From positions 1-64,000 of the forward strand of contig NZ_JOMI01000004.1 in assembly GCF_000711235.1 (NCBI RefSeq): a DNA stretch of 64,000 bases, written 5' to 3'. Positions 25,865 through 35,512 of this stretch are shown here, in pieces. A program made the translations under genes and the position numbers. Each line of letters starts with the position of its first letter. The stretch's first letter is position 1. Below the pieces are notes generated by a model. The model was not told where the DNA came from. It searched no databases and was given only the letters and a program-made list of their open reading frames with translations. This DNA is from Prevotella sp. 10(H). GTDB taxonomy: Bacteria > Bacteroidota > Bacteroidia > Bacteroidales > Dysgonomonadaceae.

Positions 25865-26586
25865 TAAAAGAAGAAATTAAAATTTACGAAGACCCGCAAG
25901 CCCTCAGTAAAGGCTTCACCGAATTTCTGTTGAAATTATTGGATGTATATCCGCACATGAACCTCGCACTGTCGGGAGGAACAACACCGAAAGTCATTTT
26001 CGACTACTGGGCCGAAAATTGTAAGGACGCTATCGACTGGAACCGTATCTCTTTCTTTTGGGGAGATGAACGTTGTGTGCCACCCGAAAATGTGATGAAC
26101 AACTTCGGGATGACAAAAGACCACCTTTTTGACAAAGTTCCTGCTATTCCTAACAATAACATTTATCGCATACATGGCGAAAACGAGCCGGAAGAAGAAG
26201 CGTTGTGGTACAGCAAGATTTTGTCAGCAAAGCTGATGCAAAGGCAGGATATGCCAAGCTTTGAAATAGTGATGCTAGGACTGGGCGATGACGGACACAC
26301 CGTATCTATTTTTCCTAACCAGATAGACTTATGGGACAGCAAAGAAACCTGTGTCATTGGAGAACATCCCGAAACGGGCATGCAGCGGGTTACTATTAGC
26401 GGACGGGTTGTAAACAATGCTCAATACGTAGTTTTTCTTGCTACAGGGAAGAACAAGGCTGAAAAGGTCAGGGATGTAATAAAGAACAGGAAAGATTTTC
26501 TGAATAAATACCCTGCAGCAAGGGTTAATCCTAAAAAAGGATATCTCTACTGGTTCCTTGATGCTGATGCAGCAAGTTTGCTGTAA
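25861..26586 (+). CDS. pgl: 6-phosphogluconolactonase
   Basis: This 241-aa protein is of the DevB/NagB-fold type, with LALSGGTTPKVIFDYW near residue 37, FFWGDERCVPPENVMNNFGM near 64, and LGLGDDGHTVSIFP near 140 containing the catalytic His. It hydrolyses 6-phosphogluconolactone. It overlaps zwf by ATGA and completes the gnd-zwf-pgl set. A bidirectional terminator follows 11 bp after the stop. Confidence 0.96.
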   Translation: MIKEEIKIYEDPQALSKGFTEFLLKLLDVYPHMNLALSGGTTPKVIFDYWAENCKDAIDWNRISFFWGDERCVPPENVMNNFGMTKDHLFDKVPAIPNNNIYRIHGENEPEEEALWYSKILSAKLMQRQDMPSFEIVMLGLGDDGHTVSIFPNQIDLWDSKETCVIGEHPETGMQRVTISGRVVNNAQYVVFLATGKNKAEKVRDVIKNRKDFLNKYPAARVNPKKGYLYWFLDADAASLL

Positions 26587-26597
26587 CTAAAAATAAG

Positions 26598-26629
26598 AAA
26601 GGATGACTAAACAAGTCATCCTTTTTACT
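26598..26629. terminator. Bidirectional terminator between pgl and the GH3-like gene
   Basis: AAAGGATGACT (26598-26608) and AGTCATCCTTT (26614-26624) form a perfect 11-bp stem with a 5-nt loop, followed by T on the plus strand. It ends right at the stop of the convergent gene. Confidence 0.9.
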
Positions 26630-28141
26630 TTATATCTTCCAATCTACAAACTTCAACAGTCTGTCTATATAATCCCGGTTATTAGACAATCGCGGCACTT
26701 TATTTTGTCCGCCTAATTTTCCGATAGATTTCAACCAGTCATTAAATGTACCTTTTGGTAGGCTGCGGACAAGCGGTACACCCAATGAAAGATTATAAGA
26801 GCGTTTAGCCTCGTAGTCAGAATTCACTTTCTTAAGATTCGTATCTAAAGACTGGATAAACTTATCGAGATTATCCGGTTCAACGGCAAATTCGATAAAC
26901 CACTCATGCGCTCCGGTATTATTATCACCGAAATAAACAGGGGCAGCGGTATATTCGCTTATCTGTGCTCCGGTTTCTTTACATGCTTCGGATAAAGCCT
27001 TCTCTGCATTGTCTATGATTATTTCTTCACCGAAAGCATTTATAAAGTTCTTTGTCCGTCCGGTTATCCGAAACAGATATGGATGTGTTGACGTAAACTC
27101 GATAGTATCACCTATCATATAACGCCACAGGCCGCCATTGGTAGAAATAAGAATGGCATAGTTCTGTCCTGTCTGCACTTCGTCCAGAGTCAGAGTTCGA
27201 GGATTCTCGCTATCCCATTCGCTCATTGGCACGAATTCATAATAGATACCGCTATCCAGCATCAATAGCATATCTTTTGAATCATCAGAAAACTGCACGC
27301 CAAAGAATCCTTCCGAAGCATTGTATGTTTCCCAATAACGCATCGCAGGCTTTTGGATAATCTTCCTATATTGCTCTTCGAAGGGAGTAAAGCTAACACC
27401 TCCATGAAAGAATACTTCGAGATTAGGCCATATATCGGTCAGTTCCCGTCCCGTATCTGCTTTTATCTTTTTGAGAAGGACGAGCAGCCAGGACGGTACT
27501 CCCATAAATGCTCTTACATCATTCTTTACAGCATAATCAGTCAGAGCCTGCAGCTTTACCTCCCAATCAGGTAATAAAGAGATGCTTTCCGGTGTACGAC
27601 TTCTCTTAGCCCAGAAGTACAGATTCTTGATAAGTATAGCAGAAATATCTCCTGTAAAAACACCGTCGCCAATATTGTTGATTTGCTTGCTGCCTCCCAA
27701 TACCAACGTCTTTCCGAAGAAAAACTTTGCATTTTTGTTAGCACGTCCATATATCGCCAACATCTGCTCACCACATTTGTAATGACCTTTTGTCAGCGAT
27801 TCTTTGGTTACAGGAATATATTTGCTTTTATCTTCTGTAGTACCCGATGACATGGCAAACCATTGCGTCGGCTTATTCCATAAAATATTTTGCTGCTTAT
27901 CTATCAATATTTTATCGAGATAAGGACGTAAATCTTCATAATGAAATACAGGAACTGACTTCCTGAAATCATCCTTATTCTTAATGTTGGAAAAGTTGTA
28001 TTGTTGTCCTATGAATGTTTGTGCACCATTCCGGAGAAGGTAATCCAAGATTCTCTCTTGAGTTCGGATAGGGTCGGATATAAACCTGTCTACTTCACGA
28101 TATTTGAAGTCCAGATACTTATGGGCGATTTTGGTAATCAT
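26630..28141 (-). CDS. GH3-family acyl-adenylating enzyme, substrate unknown
   Basis: This 503-aa protein matches the GH3 (auxin-responsive) branch of the ANL superfamily. The nucleotide-binding loop is FAMSSGTTEDKSKYIPVT around residue 94. The acid-binding region has FHGGVSFTPFEEQYRKI and TYNASEGFFGVQF, then GLWRYMIGDTIEF, and the hinge leads to INAFGEEIIIDNAEKAL. Plant GH3 proteins adenylate a carboxylic acid and join it to an amino acid. Bacterial members are uncharacterised. It is joined to the upstream Crp-type gene by an ATGA overlap, so the two are almost certainly co-expressed. Confidence 0.85.
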   Translation of the reverse strand: MITKIAHKYLDFKYREVDRFISDPIRTQERILDYLLRNGAQTFIGQQYNFSNIKNKDDFRKSVPVFHYEDLRPYLDKILIDKQQNILWNKPTQWFAMSSGTTEDKSKYIPVTKESLTKGHYKCGEQMLAIYGRANKNAKFFFGKTLVLGGSKQINNIGDGVFTGDISAILIKNLYFWAKRSRTPESISLLPDWEVKLQALTDYAVKNDVRAFMGVPSWLLVLLKKIKADTGRELTDIWPNLEVFFHGGVSFTPFEEQYRKIIQKPAMRYWETYNASEGFFGVQFSDDSKDMLLMLDSGIYYEFVPMSEWDSENPRTLTLDEVQTGQNYAILISTNGGLWRYMIGDTIEFTSTHPYLFRITGRTKNFINAFGEEIIIDNAEKALSEACKETGAQISEYTAAPVYFGDNNTGAHEWFIEFAVEPDNLDKFIQSLDTNLKKVNSDYEAKRSYNLSLGVPLVRSLPKGTFNDWLKSIGKLGGQNKVPRLSNNRDYIDRLLKFVDWKI

Positions 28142-28839
28142 CCTATCTTACTTATTCTGCGTAGCTTTTCTTCGTCGATTATCTTTATCTTGCGTCCGTC
28201 GAGCGTAATAATATGTTCATCGACAAAAGTCGATAGTGTCCTGATGGCATTTGAGGTTGTCATATTAGACAGATTGGCAAGGTCTTCACGTGATAAGTAA
28301 ATACTGATAGTAGCCCCGTCTTCTTCCAGTCCGTAATTTTCGATAAGGAAAATAAGCGATTCGGCCAGTCGTCCGCGGATATGTTTCTGAGTAAGATTTA
28401 CCACCCTTTCATCTGCAATTCCCAAATCGGTCGACAATTCCCGGATAAAGAACATACCCATCTTCGAATTAGATGAAACAATGCTCTCGATGATTTGCAT
28501 CGGAATAAAACAGATTGTCGAAGCCTCGAATGCCGAAGCGGCAGTAACATATGGCTCGTTAGCAAAAAATGCCCTGTAACCAAAATACTGCGTAGGCCGT
28601 ATCATCCTGATTATCTGGCTGCGTCCGCCTACCCCGTCTTTATATATCTTTACTTTACCTTTGCAAAGGCACATCAGGTCGAGCGGAATTTCTTCCTCCC
28701 GGTAGATTACCTCATTCTTTTTGAAATCAAGAATTCTTGCATTCGCCGAAATCAGGTCACGCTCCTTAGTATTCAACAAATTCCAGATTTCAGGAATACT
28801 TTCCGATAAACTTACAACATTGCTGCTATCTGCCACCAT
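28138..28839 (-). CDS. Crp/Fnr-family transcriptional regulator
   Basis: This 233-aa protein has an N-terminal cyclic-nucleotide-binding-like domain (KKNEVIYREEEIPLDLMCLC through FFANEPYVTAASAFEASTIC). A dimer helix follows, then a C-terminal helix-turn-helix (YLSREDLANLSNMTTSNAIR). The FNR iron-sulfur cysteine cluster is absent, and the cAMP phosphate-binding Arg-Ala pair is not evident, so the ligand is unknown. It is upstream of and overlapping the GH3-like gene. A -7 box TAACTTTG lies upstream on the minus strand (28895-28888). Confidence 0.9.
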   Translation of the reverse strand: MVADSSNVVSLSESIPEIWNLLNTKERDLISANARILDFKKNEVIYREEEIPLDLMCLCKGKVKIYKDGVGGRSQIIRMIRPTQYFGYRAFFANEPYVTAASAFEASTICFIPMQIIESIVSSNSKMGMFFIRELSTDLGIADERVVNLTQKHIRGRLAESLIFLIENYGLEEDGATISIYLSREDLANLSNMTTSNAIRTLSTFVDEHIITLDGRKIKIIDEEKLRRISKIG

Positions 28840-28989
28840 AAAGAAATGCTTGATAATATAAATCAGGTTCTACTTTTTAACTTAAAACAAAGTTAGTATT
28901 TTTTTATATAAAACATGTTACAGAACATATTTTTAACGCTTTGGTTCATTTTTTTATAAAAACAAGTTCGAGATTAATTATTATTTCGC

Positions 28990-29020
28990 TTTGAATATTA
29001 CAATAATAAGACTATTTTTG
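28990..29020 (+). promoter_or_regulatory. Promoter of tig
   Basis: TTTG (28990-28993), 19 nt, TATTTTTG (29013-29020) is an exact consensus promoter. The leader of about 80 nt contains a small AGCC/GGCT hairpin near 29038. Confidence 0.85.
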
Positions 29021-29105
29021 CACCACCAAAAAAGAGGGAGCCGCCAAGGCTAACTTTTTCTTACACATCTGAATAAACTTGTAATAATTAAAATAGACCG
29101 TTAAG

Positions 29106-30494
29106 ATGAACGTATCTCTGACAAATGTCGATAGCGTGAATGCTATCCTGCAAATAAGTGTTACAAAAGCAGACTATCAGGAAAAACTTGACAGTGCGCT
29201 GAAAACTTTCCGTAAAAAAGCAAATGTACCGGGATTCCGTCCGGGAACTGTACCGGTAGGTATGGTAAAGAAGATGTACGGAAAATCTATTCTGGCCGAA
29301 GAAATAAATAAAATGGTAGGTGAAAGCCTCTACAACTATATACAGGAGAATAAACTGAACGTGCTTGGCGAACCTCTTCCGAATGAAGAAAAACAGCAAC
29401 CGTTTGATTTTTCGACAGAAGGCGACTATGACTTCTTTTTCGACATTGCAATGGCTCCTGAAATGAAGCTTTCCCTGACTAAGAAAGACAAGATAACATA
29501 CTATAAAATAGATGTAAACGAAGAGCTTGTAGATAAGCAGATCGAATCATACAAAGCCAACTACGGCAAGTATGACAAAGTAGAAGAAGGCGCCATTGCA
29601 ACCGACCTTATCAGAGGTATTATTTCGGAACTTGAAGACGGCAACGTGAAAGAGGGCGGAATAAATGTAGAGTCAGCTGTCGTTATGCCTTCTTACATGA
29701 AAGACGCTGAAGAACAATCCAAATTTATCGGAGCTAAAGCCGGTGATGTGATTACATTTAATCCGGGCAAAGCCTATGAAGGAAATGAAACAGAAATATC
29801 TTCACTATTGCACATTGAGAAAGATGCAGTAGAAGCAATTGCTCCGGAATTTAAATTTGAAGTTTCGGAAATCACCCGCTACAAAGAAGCAGAACTAGAT
29901 AAAGAACTCTTTGATAAAGTATTCGGTGAAGGCAATGTAAAAGATGCTGCCGAATTTAAGGCGAAAGTGAAAGAAACAATCGAAGACCAGTTTGCACCGG
30001 ATAGCGATTACAAATTCCTGTTGGATGCGAAAGAACTAATGGAAAAGAAAGCCGGAGATGTACAGTTCCCGGATGCTTTCCTGAAAAGATGGCTGGTTGC
30101 CTCAGGTGAAGAAAGAACAGCAGAATCTGTAGAGGCTGATTATCCTAAAATCATTGCCGACCTGAAATTCCACCTTATCAAAGAGCAGATAGCAAAAGAC
30201 AATGATATCAAGATTGAAAACGAAGATATGAAAATCATTGCTATGCAGGCGGCAAGAGCACAGTTTGCTCAATATGGCATGATGAATCTTCCTGACGAAA
30301 TGGTTGAGAATTATGCAAACGACATGTTGAAGAATAAAGACAATGCCCGCAACCTGCTTGACCGCGCCATGGAAAATAAAATCATCGACACGTTGAAAGG
30401 CAAACTGGGAATAGAAGAGAAATCAATCTCATTGGACGACTTCCGCAAATTCTTCGAAAAAGAAGAAGAAGAAGATACAAAAGAGGAAGCATAA
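29106..30494 (+). CDS. tig: Trigger factor
   Basis: This 462-aa protein has the ribosome-docking signature GFRPGTVP at residues 43-50 within the N-terminal domain. The middle domain is FKBP-like but lacks the usual prolyl-isomerase core. A long helical C-terminal chaperone arm ends in an acidic run (KEEEEEDTKEEA). It binds nascent chains at the ribosome exit tunnel. It precedes clpP-clpX, as in many bacteria, though two terminator-like hairpins separate them. Confidence 0.93.
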   Translation: MNVSLTNVDSVNAILQISVTKADYQEKLDSALKTFRKKANVPGFRPGTVPVGMVKKMYGKSILAEEINKMVGESLYNYIQENKLNVLGEPLPNEEKQQPFDFSTEGDYDFFFDIAMAPEMKLSLTKKDKITYYKIDVNEELVDKQIESYKANYGKYDKVEEGAIATDLIRGIISELEDGNVKEGGINVESAVVMPSYMKDAEEQSKFIGAKAGDVITFNPGKAYEGNETEISSLLHIEKDAVEAIAPEFKFEVSEITRYKEAELDKELFDKVFGEGNVKDAAEFKAKVKETIEDQFAPDSDYKFLLDAKELMEKKAGDVQFPDAFLKRWLVASGEERTAESVEADYPKIIADLKFHLIKEQIAKDNDIKIENEDMKIIAMQAARAQFAQYGMMNLPDEMVENYANDMLKNKDNARNLLDRAMENKIIDTLKGKLGIEEKSISLDDFRKFFEKEEEEDTKEEA

Positions 30495-30514
30495 TCCTGA
30501 AGAAAATATAAATG

Positions 30515-30550
30515 ACGGGCAGACAGAACATAATCTTTCTGCCCGTTCTT
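30515..30550 (+). terminator. Terminator of tig
   Basis: ACGGGCAGA (30515-30523) and TCTGCCCGT (30538-30546) form a 9-bp stem followed by a short TCTT tract. The weak T-tract makes it moderately convincing. Confidence 0.6.
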
Positions 30551-30605
30551 AATGACATATTCGAAATACGGTGAATAATATTTTAGCTTTTCAGTTTTTT
30601 ATTTA

Positions 30606-30654
30606 TAACTTTGTTTATAAGAAATGGAGGCTTAATACATTTAGCCTCTTTTTT
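30606..30654 (+). promoter_or_regulatory. -7 box followed at once by a terminator-like hairpin upstream of clpP
   Basis: TAACTTTG (30606-30613), with TTTA 20 nt upstream, resembles a promoter. About 14 nt later GAGGCT (30627-30632) and AGCCTC (30643-30648) form a stem followed by six T. The hairpin could be a second terminator for tig or an early attenuator for clpP. Confidence 0.45.
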
Positions 30655-30732
30655 ATGCTGCACACAGTGGCACGATAATTGTTTATAAAACTAACGATAT
30701 TAAATTATTCACACATTTGAAAAGGAAATATT

Positions 30733-31401
30733 ATGAACAATGATTTTAGAAAATATGCTACCAAGCATTTAGGAATGAATGGTCTTGCACTAGATAATTA
30801 TGTAGATATCACCAGCAGCTATATATCACCCACTATTATAGAAGAACGCCAGCTCAATGTGGCGCAGATGGATGTATTCTCCCGTCTGATGATGGATAGG
30901 ATTATATTCCTCGGCACACAGATAGACGAATATACTGCCAATGTCATTCAGGCACAATTACTGTATCTGGATTCTGCAGATTCGGGTAAAGATATATCGA
31001 TCTATATCAATTCACCGGGCGGCTCTGTTTATGCCGGTTACGGAATATATGATACCATGCAGTTTATCAACAGCAACGTATCTACTATCTGTACAGGTAT
31101 TGCGGCATCAATGGCAGCAGTATTGCTAGTAGCAGGTGAAAAAGGAAAACGCTTTGCACTGAAACATTCACGAGTGATGATACATCAGCCACTTGGCGGT
31201 GCGCAGGGACAGGCTTCCGATATAGAAATTACAGCACGCGAAATAGGCAAGATAAAAAAAGAACTATACACAATTATATCAAACCATTCCGGCCAACCGT
31301 TCGAAAAGGTTGAAAAAGATTCTGACCGTGACTACTGGATGACTTCAGGCGAAGCTAAAGATTACGGTATGGTTGACGATGTATTAATTAGAAACAAATA
31401 A
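30733..31401 (+). CDS. clpP: ATP-dependent Clp protease proteolytic subunit
   Basis: This 222-aa protein has the catalytic triad in place: Ser126 in [12 protein letters not shown], His151 in [11 protein letters not shown], and Asp200 in SDRDYWMT. The handle region [19 protein letters not shown] is conserved. It forms the tetradecameric protease chamber fed by ClpX, encoded 40 bp downstream. The N-terminal 25 residues are longer than in E. coli mature ClpP and may be processed. Confidence 0.97.
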   Translation: MNNDFRKYATKHLGMNGLALDNYVDITSSYISPTIIEERQLNVAQMDVFSRLMMDRIIFLGTQIDEYTANVIQAQLLYLDSADSGKDISIYINSPGGSVYAGYGIYDTMQFINSNVSTICTGIAASMAAVLLVAGEKGKRFALKHSRVMIHQPLGGAQGQASDIEITAREIGKIKKELYTIISNHSGQPFEKVEKDSDRDYWMTSGEAKDYGMVDDVLIRNK

Positions 31402-31441
31402 TCGAAGAATAAACCAAAGCTTATTTGCTGACAAACTATAA

Positions 31442-32677
31442 ATGGCAAAAAAAGAAATAAACCAATGCAGTTTTTGCGGACGAAGCGATAAAGACGTAAA
31501 TATGCTTATATCTGGCTTGTCCGCAGACATCTGCGATAGTTGCGCCGAGCAGGCCTATCTGATTGTAAAAGAAAGTATCGAAGCAAAACAGAAATCTGCT
31601 TCGGGACTTGAAAAATCACAACTACCCGACCCCAGAAAAATCAAAGAATATCTCGACGGATATATTATTGGACAGGATAATGCAAAGCGTTATCTTGCTG
31701 TAGCCGTTTATAATCACTACAAACGGATATTGCAGGAAAAAAGCGATGATATCGAGATCGAAAAATCCAATATTATACTTGTAGGCCCTACCGGAACAGG
31801 AAAAACATTACTTGCCCGTACTATAGCAAAGATGCTTCATGTACCCTTTGCCATAGTAGATGCCACAGTACTTACCGAAGCCGGATATGTGGGTGAAGAT
31901 ATAGAAAGTATACTGACCCGCCTGCTGCAGGCATCGGACTACGATGTGTCTGCTGCCGAAAGAGGTATTGTCTTCATTGACGAGATTGACAAAATAGCAC
32001 GTAAAAGCGACAATCCGTCTATCACCCGGGATGTAAGCGGCGAAGGAGTACAGCAAGGACTTTTAAAATTACTCGAAGGCTCGATTGTAAATGTGCCGCC
32101 TCAAGGAGGACGTAAACATCCTGAGCAAAAAATGATCGCCGTAGATACTAAGAATATACTCTTTATTTGTGGAGGGGCATTCGACGGTATTGAACGCAAA
32201 ATTGCACAAAGGCTCAATACGAAAGTAGTCGGTTATGCTTCTTCAATGAATAACGCCGAAGTCGACCGCGAAAACCTGCTTCAATATGTAGCGCCTCAGG
32301 ATTTGAAGTCGTACGGTCTGATTCCTGAAATAATAGGTCGTCTGCCGATACTTACCTATCTGGACTCACTGAACAGAAGCGCTTTGCGCCGGATTCTGAC
32401 AGAACCGAAAAATTCAATCATAAAACAATATGTAAAACTCTTCAAGATGGATGATGTAGACCTCAGCTTCGATGAAGATGTTTACGAATTTATTGTAGAT
32501 AAGGCGATCGAATACAAACTAGGCGCAAGAGGCCTAAGGTCTATTGTAGAAAGTATTATGATGGATGCCATGTTTAATATTCCATCTACTAAGGAAGACA
32601 AATTACACATCACGAAAGAGTATGCTGTAGAGCAACTCGAAAGATCGCAAATGCTAAAACTCAAAAATTCACAATAA
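31442..32677 (+). CDS. clpX: ATP-dependent Clp protease ATPase subunit ClpX
   Basis: This 411-aa protein has an N-terminal C4 zinc finger (C9, C12, C31, C34), Walker A GPTGTGKT at 115-122, Walker [12 protein letters not shown], the pore-loop segment GYVGEDIES, and the sensor-2 region [10 protein letters not shown]. It unfolds tagged substrates and passes them to ClpP. It is co-transcribed with clpP. Confidence 0.98.
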   Translation: MAKKEINQCSFCGRSDKDVNMLISGLSADICDSCAEQAYLIVKESIEAKQKSASGLEKSQLPDPRKIKEYLDGYIIGQDNAKRYLAVAVYNHYKRILQEKSDDIEIEKSNIILVGPTGTGKTLLARTIAKMLHVPFAIVDATVLTEAGYVGEDIESILTRLLQASDYDVSAAERGIVFIDEIDKIARKSDNPSITRDVSGEGVQQGLLKLLEGSIVNVPPQGGRKHPEQKMIAVDTKNILFICGGAFDGIERKIAQRLNTKVVGYASSMNNAEVDRENLLQYVAPQDLKSYGLIPEIIGRLPILTYLDSLNRSALRRILTEPKNSIIKQYVKLFKMDDVDLSFDEDVYEFIVDKAIEYKLGARGLRSIVESIMMDAMFNIPSTKEDKLHITKEYAVEQLERSQMLKLKNSQ

Positions 32678-32774
32678 AGTTTGTTTTTTTCATAAAAAAT
32701 AGCCTATTTTAAGTTGTAGATTTAGAATTAGGACTTTATCTTCGTATAACATAATAGCCTGTTTTTTTATAAAT

Positions 32775-34970
32775 ATGCCTGATCGAAACGACATACTGAC
32801 CACCGCATTAAAAAAGCATTTTGGCTTTGATAAATTCAAAGGCAATCAACATGCTATCATCCGGAATGTATTGGATGAGAGGGATACGTTTGTGCTGATG
32901 CCTACAGGGGGAGGAAAGTCGCTATGTTACCAGTTGCCCGCCCTGCTGATGGAAGGAACGGCTGTAATTATATCTCCGCTGATAGCTCTGATGAAAAATC
33001 AGGTGGATGCCATGCGCAATTTCAGTGAAGAAGACGGAGTGGCTCATTTCATAAACTCATCACTCAACAAAGCGGCTATAGAGCAGGTAAAGGGCGATAT
33101 ACTTTCAGGTAAAACAAAATTGCTTTATGTAGCGCCTGAATCGCTGACCAAAGAAGACAACATAGATTTTCTCCGCCAGATAAAAATTTCATTCTACGCT
33201 ATAGACGAGGCTCACTGTATCTCAGAATGGGGGCACGATTTCCGTCCCGAATACAGGCGCATACGCCCTATCGTAACAGAGATAGGCAAACACCCGATAA
33301 TAGCGCTCACAGCTACTGCAACACCCAAAGTACAACTCGACATACAGAAAAATCTGGGTATGACCGAGGCCGATGTTTTTAAAGCATCATTTAACAGGGA
33401 AAACCTTTTCTACGAAGTGCGTCAGAAAACAAATAACGTAGACAAGGATATAATCAAATACATTAAATCCCAAGGACATAAATCGGGTATAATCTATTGC
33501 CTTAGCCGTAAGAAAGTAGAAGAATTTGCTGAAATATTACAGACAAACAATATAAATGCCTTACCTTACCATGCCGGACTGGATGCAAGTACAAGATCTG
33601 CCAATCAGGATGCGTTCCTGATGGAACAGGTCGATGTGATCGTTGCCACTATTGCTTTCGGTATGGGTATTGACAAGCCGGATGTCAGATATGTAATACA
33701 TTACGACATGCCTAAAAGTCTGGAAGGTTACTATCAGGAAACAGGCCGTGCCGGACGCGACGGCGGAGAGGGCAAGTGTATTGCTTTCTATGCTTTCAAA
33801 GACCTGCAAAAACTTGAAAAATTCATGCAGGGAAAACCTGTTGCCGAACAGGAAATAGGTAAACAACTACTCCTCGAGACAGCAGCGTATGCAGAGACTG
33901 CATTATGCAGAAAAAAAGTACTCCTACACTATTTCGGTGAGGAATATAAAGAAAGAAATTGTGGAAATTGTGACAATTGTGTAAATCCAAAAAAACAAGT
34001 GGAAGCTAAAGATTTATTAATGACAGCTCTGGAAGCTGTAGTTGCATTGAAAGAAAAATTCAAGACGGATTATGTTATTAATATCCTAAGAGGTAAAGAA
34101 ACATCCGAGATTGAAACATACGGGCATCAGGATCTGGAAGTATTCGGATCGGGTGACGATGCCGATGAGGAGACATGGAATGCGGTAATACGTCAGGCCC
34201 TCATTGCAGGCTACTTCGATAAGGATATCGAAAATTACGGTTTGTTGAAAGTTACCAAAAAAGGAAAGGATTTTCTGAAAAAACCGGTATCTTTCAAAAT
34301 CACGACAGCCGATGAAGAAGATTTGGAAGACGATGACAACATTGACGATGTAGTTGTGAAAGGAGGCGGGGGCGGCTCGGCCGTAGACCCTATACTCTTC
34401 TCTATAATGAAAGACCTGCGAAAGAAAATGGCTAAGAACAATAATGTTCCGCCATATGTAATCTTTCAGGATCCGTCATTGGAAGCAATGGCTACCATCT
34501 ACCCTATCACTATGGAAGAATTACAGAATATTCCGGGTGTAGGAGCAGGAAAGGCTAAAAGATACGGAACAGAGTTTCTCCAGATAATAAAGAAACACGT
34601 TGAAGAAAATGAGATAGAACGGCCTGAAGACCTGCGCGTAAGGACTGTAGCCAACAAATCGAAGCTGAAAGTAGCTATAGTACAAGCGATCGACCGTAAA
34701 GTGGCCTTGGATGATCTGGCCGAATCGAAAGGAATTGATTTTACTGAACTACTAAGTGAAGTAGAAGCAATTGTATATTCGGGAACTAAAATAAATATCG
34801 ATTATTTTCTGCGCGAAGTAATAGACGAAGATCATCTGGAAGATATCTTCCAATATTTTCAGGAAGCAGAGTCCGATGATCTTGAAGAAGCTATAAACGA
34901 GTTGGGTGAATATTCTGAAGATGAAATACGTTTGGTAAGAATTAAATTCATCTCAGATATGGCCAACTGA
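32775..34970 (+). CDS. recQ: ATP-dependent DNA helicase RecQ
   Basis: This 731-aa protein has the helicase motif I PTGGGKS (43-49), the DEAH box in [19 protein letters not shown], and motif [14 protein letters not shown]. The RQC zinc site is C-x16-C-x2-C-x2-C-like ([14 protein letters not shown], then CGNCDNC). An HRDC domain spans about 550-615 ([13 protein letters not shown]). An extra helical C-terminal extension of about 110 residues follows. It unwinds DNA in repair and recombination. An acidic, Gly-rich linker lies before the HRDC domain. It stands 4 bp before coaD. Confidence 0.96.
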   Translation: MPDRNDILTTALKKHFGFDKFKGNQHAIIRNVLDERDTFVLMPTGGGKSLCYQLPALLMEGTAVIISPLIALMKNQVDAMRNFSEEDGVAHFINSSLNKAAIEQVKGDILSGKTKLLYVAPESLTKEDNIDFLRQIKISFYAIDEAHCISEWGHDFRPEYRRIRPIVTEIGKHPIIALTATATPKVQLDIQKNLGMTEADVFKASFNRENLFYEVRQKTNNVDKDIIKYIKSQGHKSGIIYCLSRKKVEEFAEILQTNNINALPYHAGLDASTRSANQDAFLMEQVDVIVATIAFGMGIDKPDVRYVIHYDMPKSLEGYYQETGRAGRDGGEGKCIAFYAFKDLQKLEKFMQGKPVAEQEIGKQLLLETAAYAETALCRKKVLLHYFGEEYKERNCGNCDNCVNPKKQVEAKDLLMTALEAVVALKEKFKTDYVINILRGKETSEIETYGHQDLEVFGSGDDADEETWNAVIRQALIAGYFDKDIENYGLLKVTKKGKDFLKKPVSFKITTADEEDLEDDDNIDDVVVKGGGGGSAVDPILFSIMKDLRKKMAKNNNVPPYVIFQDPSLEAMATIYPITMEELQNIPGVGAGKAKRYGTEFLQIIKKHVEENEIERPEDLRVRTVANKSKLKVAIVQAIDRKVALDDLAESKGIDFTELLSEVEAIVYSGTKINIDYFLREVIDEDHLEDIFQYFQEAESDDLEEAINELGEYSEDEIRLVRIKFISDMAN

Positions 34971-34974
34971 TATA

Positions 34975-35442
34975 ATGAAGAAAAAAGCAATCTTTCCGGG
35001 TACATTCGACCCTTTTACGATAGGACATTACTCTTTGGTAAAACGATCTCTCGAACTGATCGACGAGATCGTTATTGCTATCGGTAAGAACGATACCAAA
35101 AAAAGTTACTTCCCCCTCGAACATCGCACGGAGATGATACGTTCATTATATAAAGATGAACCGCGCATTTCGGTGGATACTTATGATAGTCTGACCGTAG
35201 ATTATGCAAAAGCTATTGGTGCTAACTTTATTGTTAGAGGTATACGTACGGTAAATGATTTCGAATACGAAAAGACAATTGCCGACATGAACCGGAAAAT
35301 TTCGGGTATAGAAACAATTATTCTGTTTACAGAACCTGAGTATACACACATCAGTTCAACGATTGTCCGCGAATTATTGCGGTTTGGACGTGATGTAAGT
35401 GATTTCTTACCGGAAGGCATGGATCTGCAGATAAGAAATTAA
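34975..35442 (+). CDS. coaD: Phosphopantetheine adenylyltransferase
   Basis: This 155-aa protein is full length for CoaD. The nucleotidyltransferase TIGH motif lies at residues 15-18 ([14 protein letters not shown]), followed by [15 protein letters not shown] and the ISSTIVREL signature near the C-terminus. It joins phosphopantetheine and ATP to make dephospho-CoA. It follows recQ by 4 bp and precedes the S41 protease by 70 bp. Confidence 0.97.
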   Translation: MKKKAIFPGTFDPFTIGHYSLVKRSLELIDEIVIAIGKNDTKKSYFPLEHRTEMIRSLYKDEPRISVDTYDSLTVDYAKAIGANFIVRGIRTVNDFEYEKTIADMNRKISGIETIILFTEPEYTHISSTIVRELLRFGRDVSDFLPEGMDLQIRN

Positions 35443-35512
35443 CACAAATCACATACACAGAACGAAATATCCGCCTGATGCGGAATATATATAAATCAAG
35501 AAAAAATCACAT

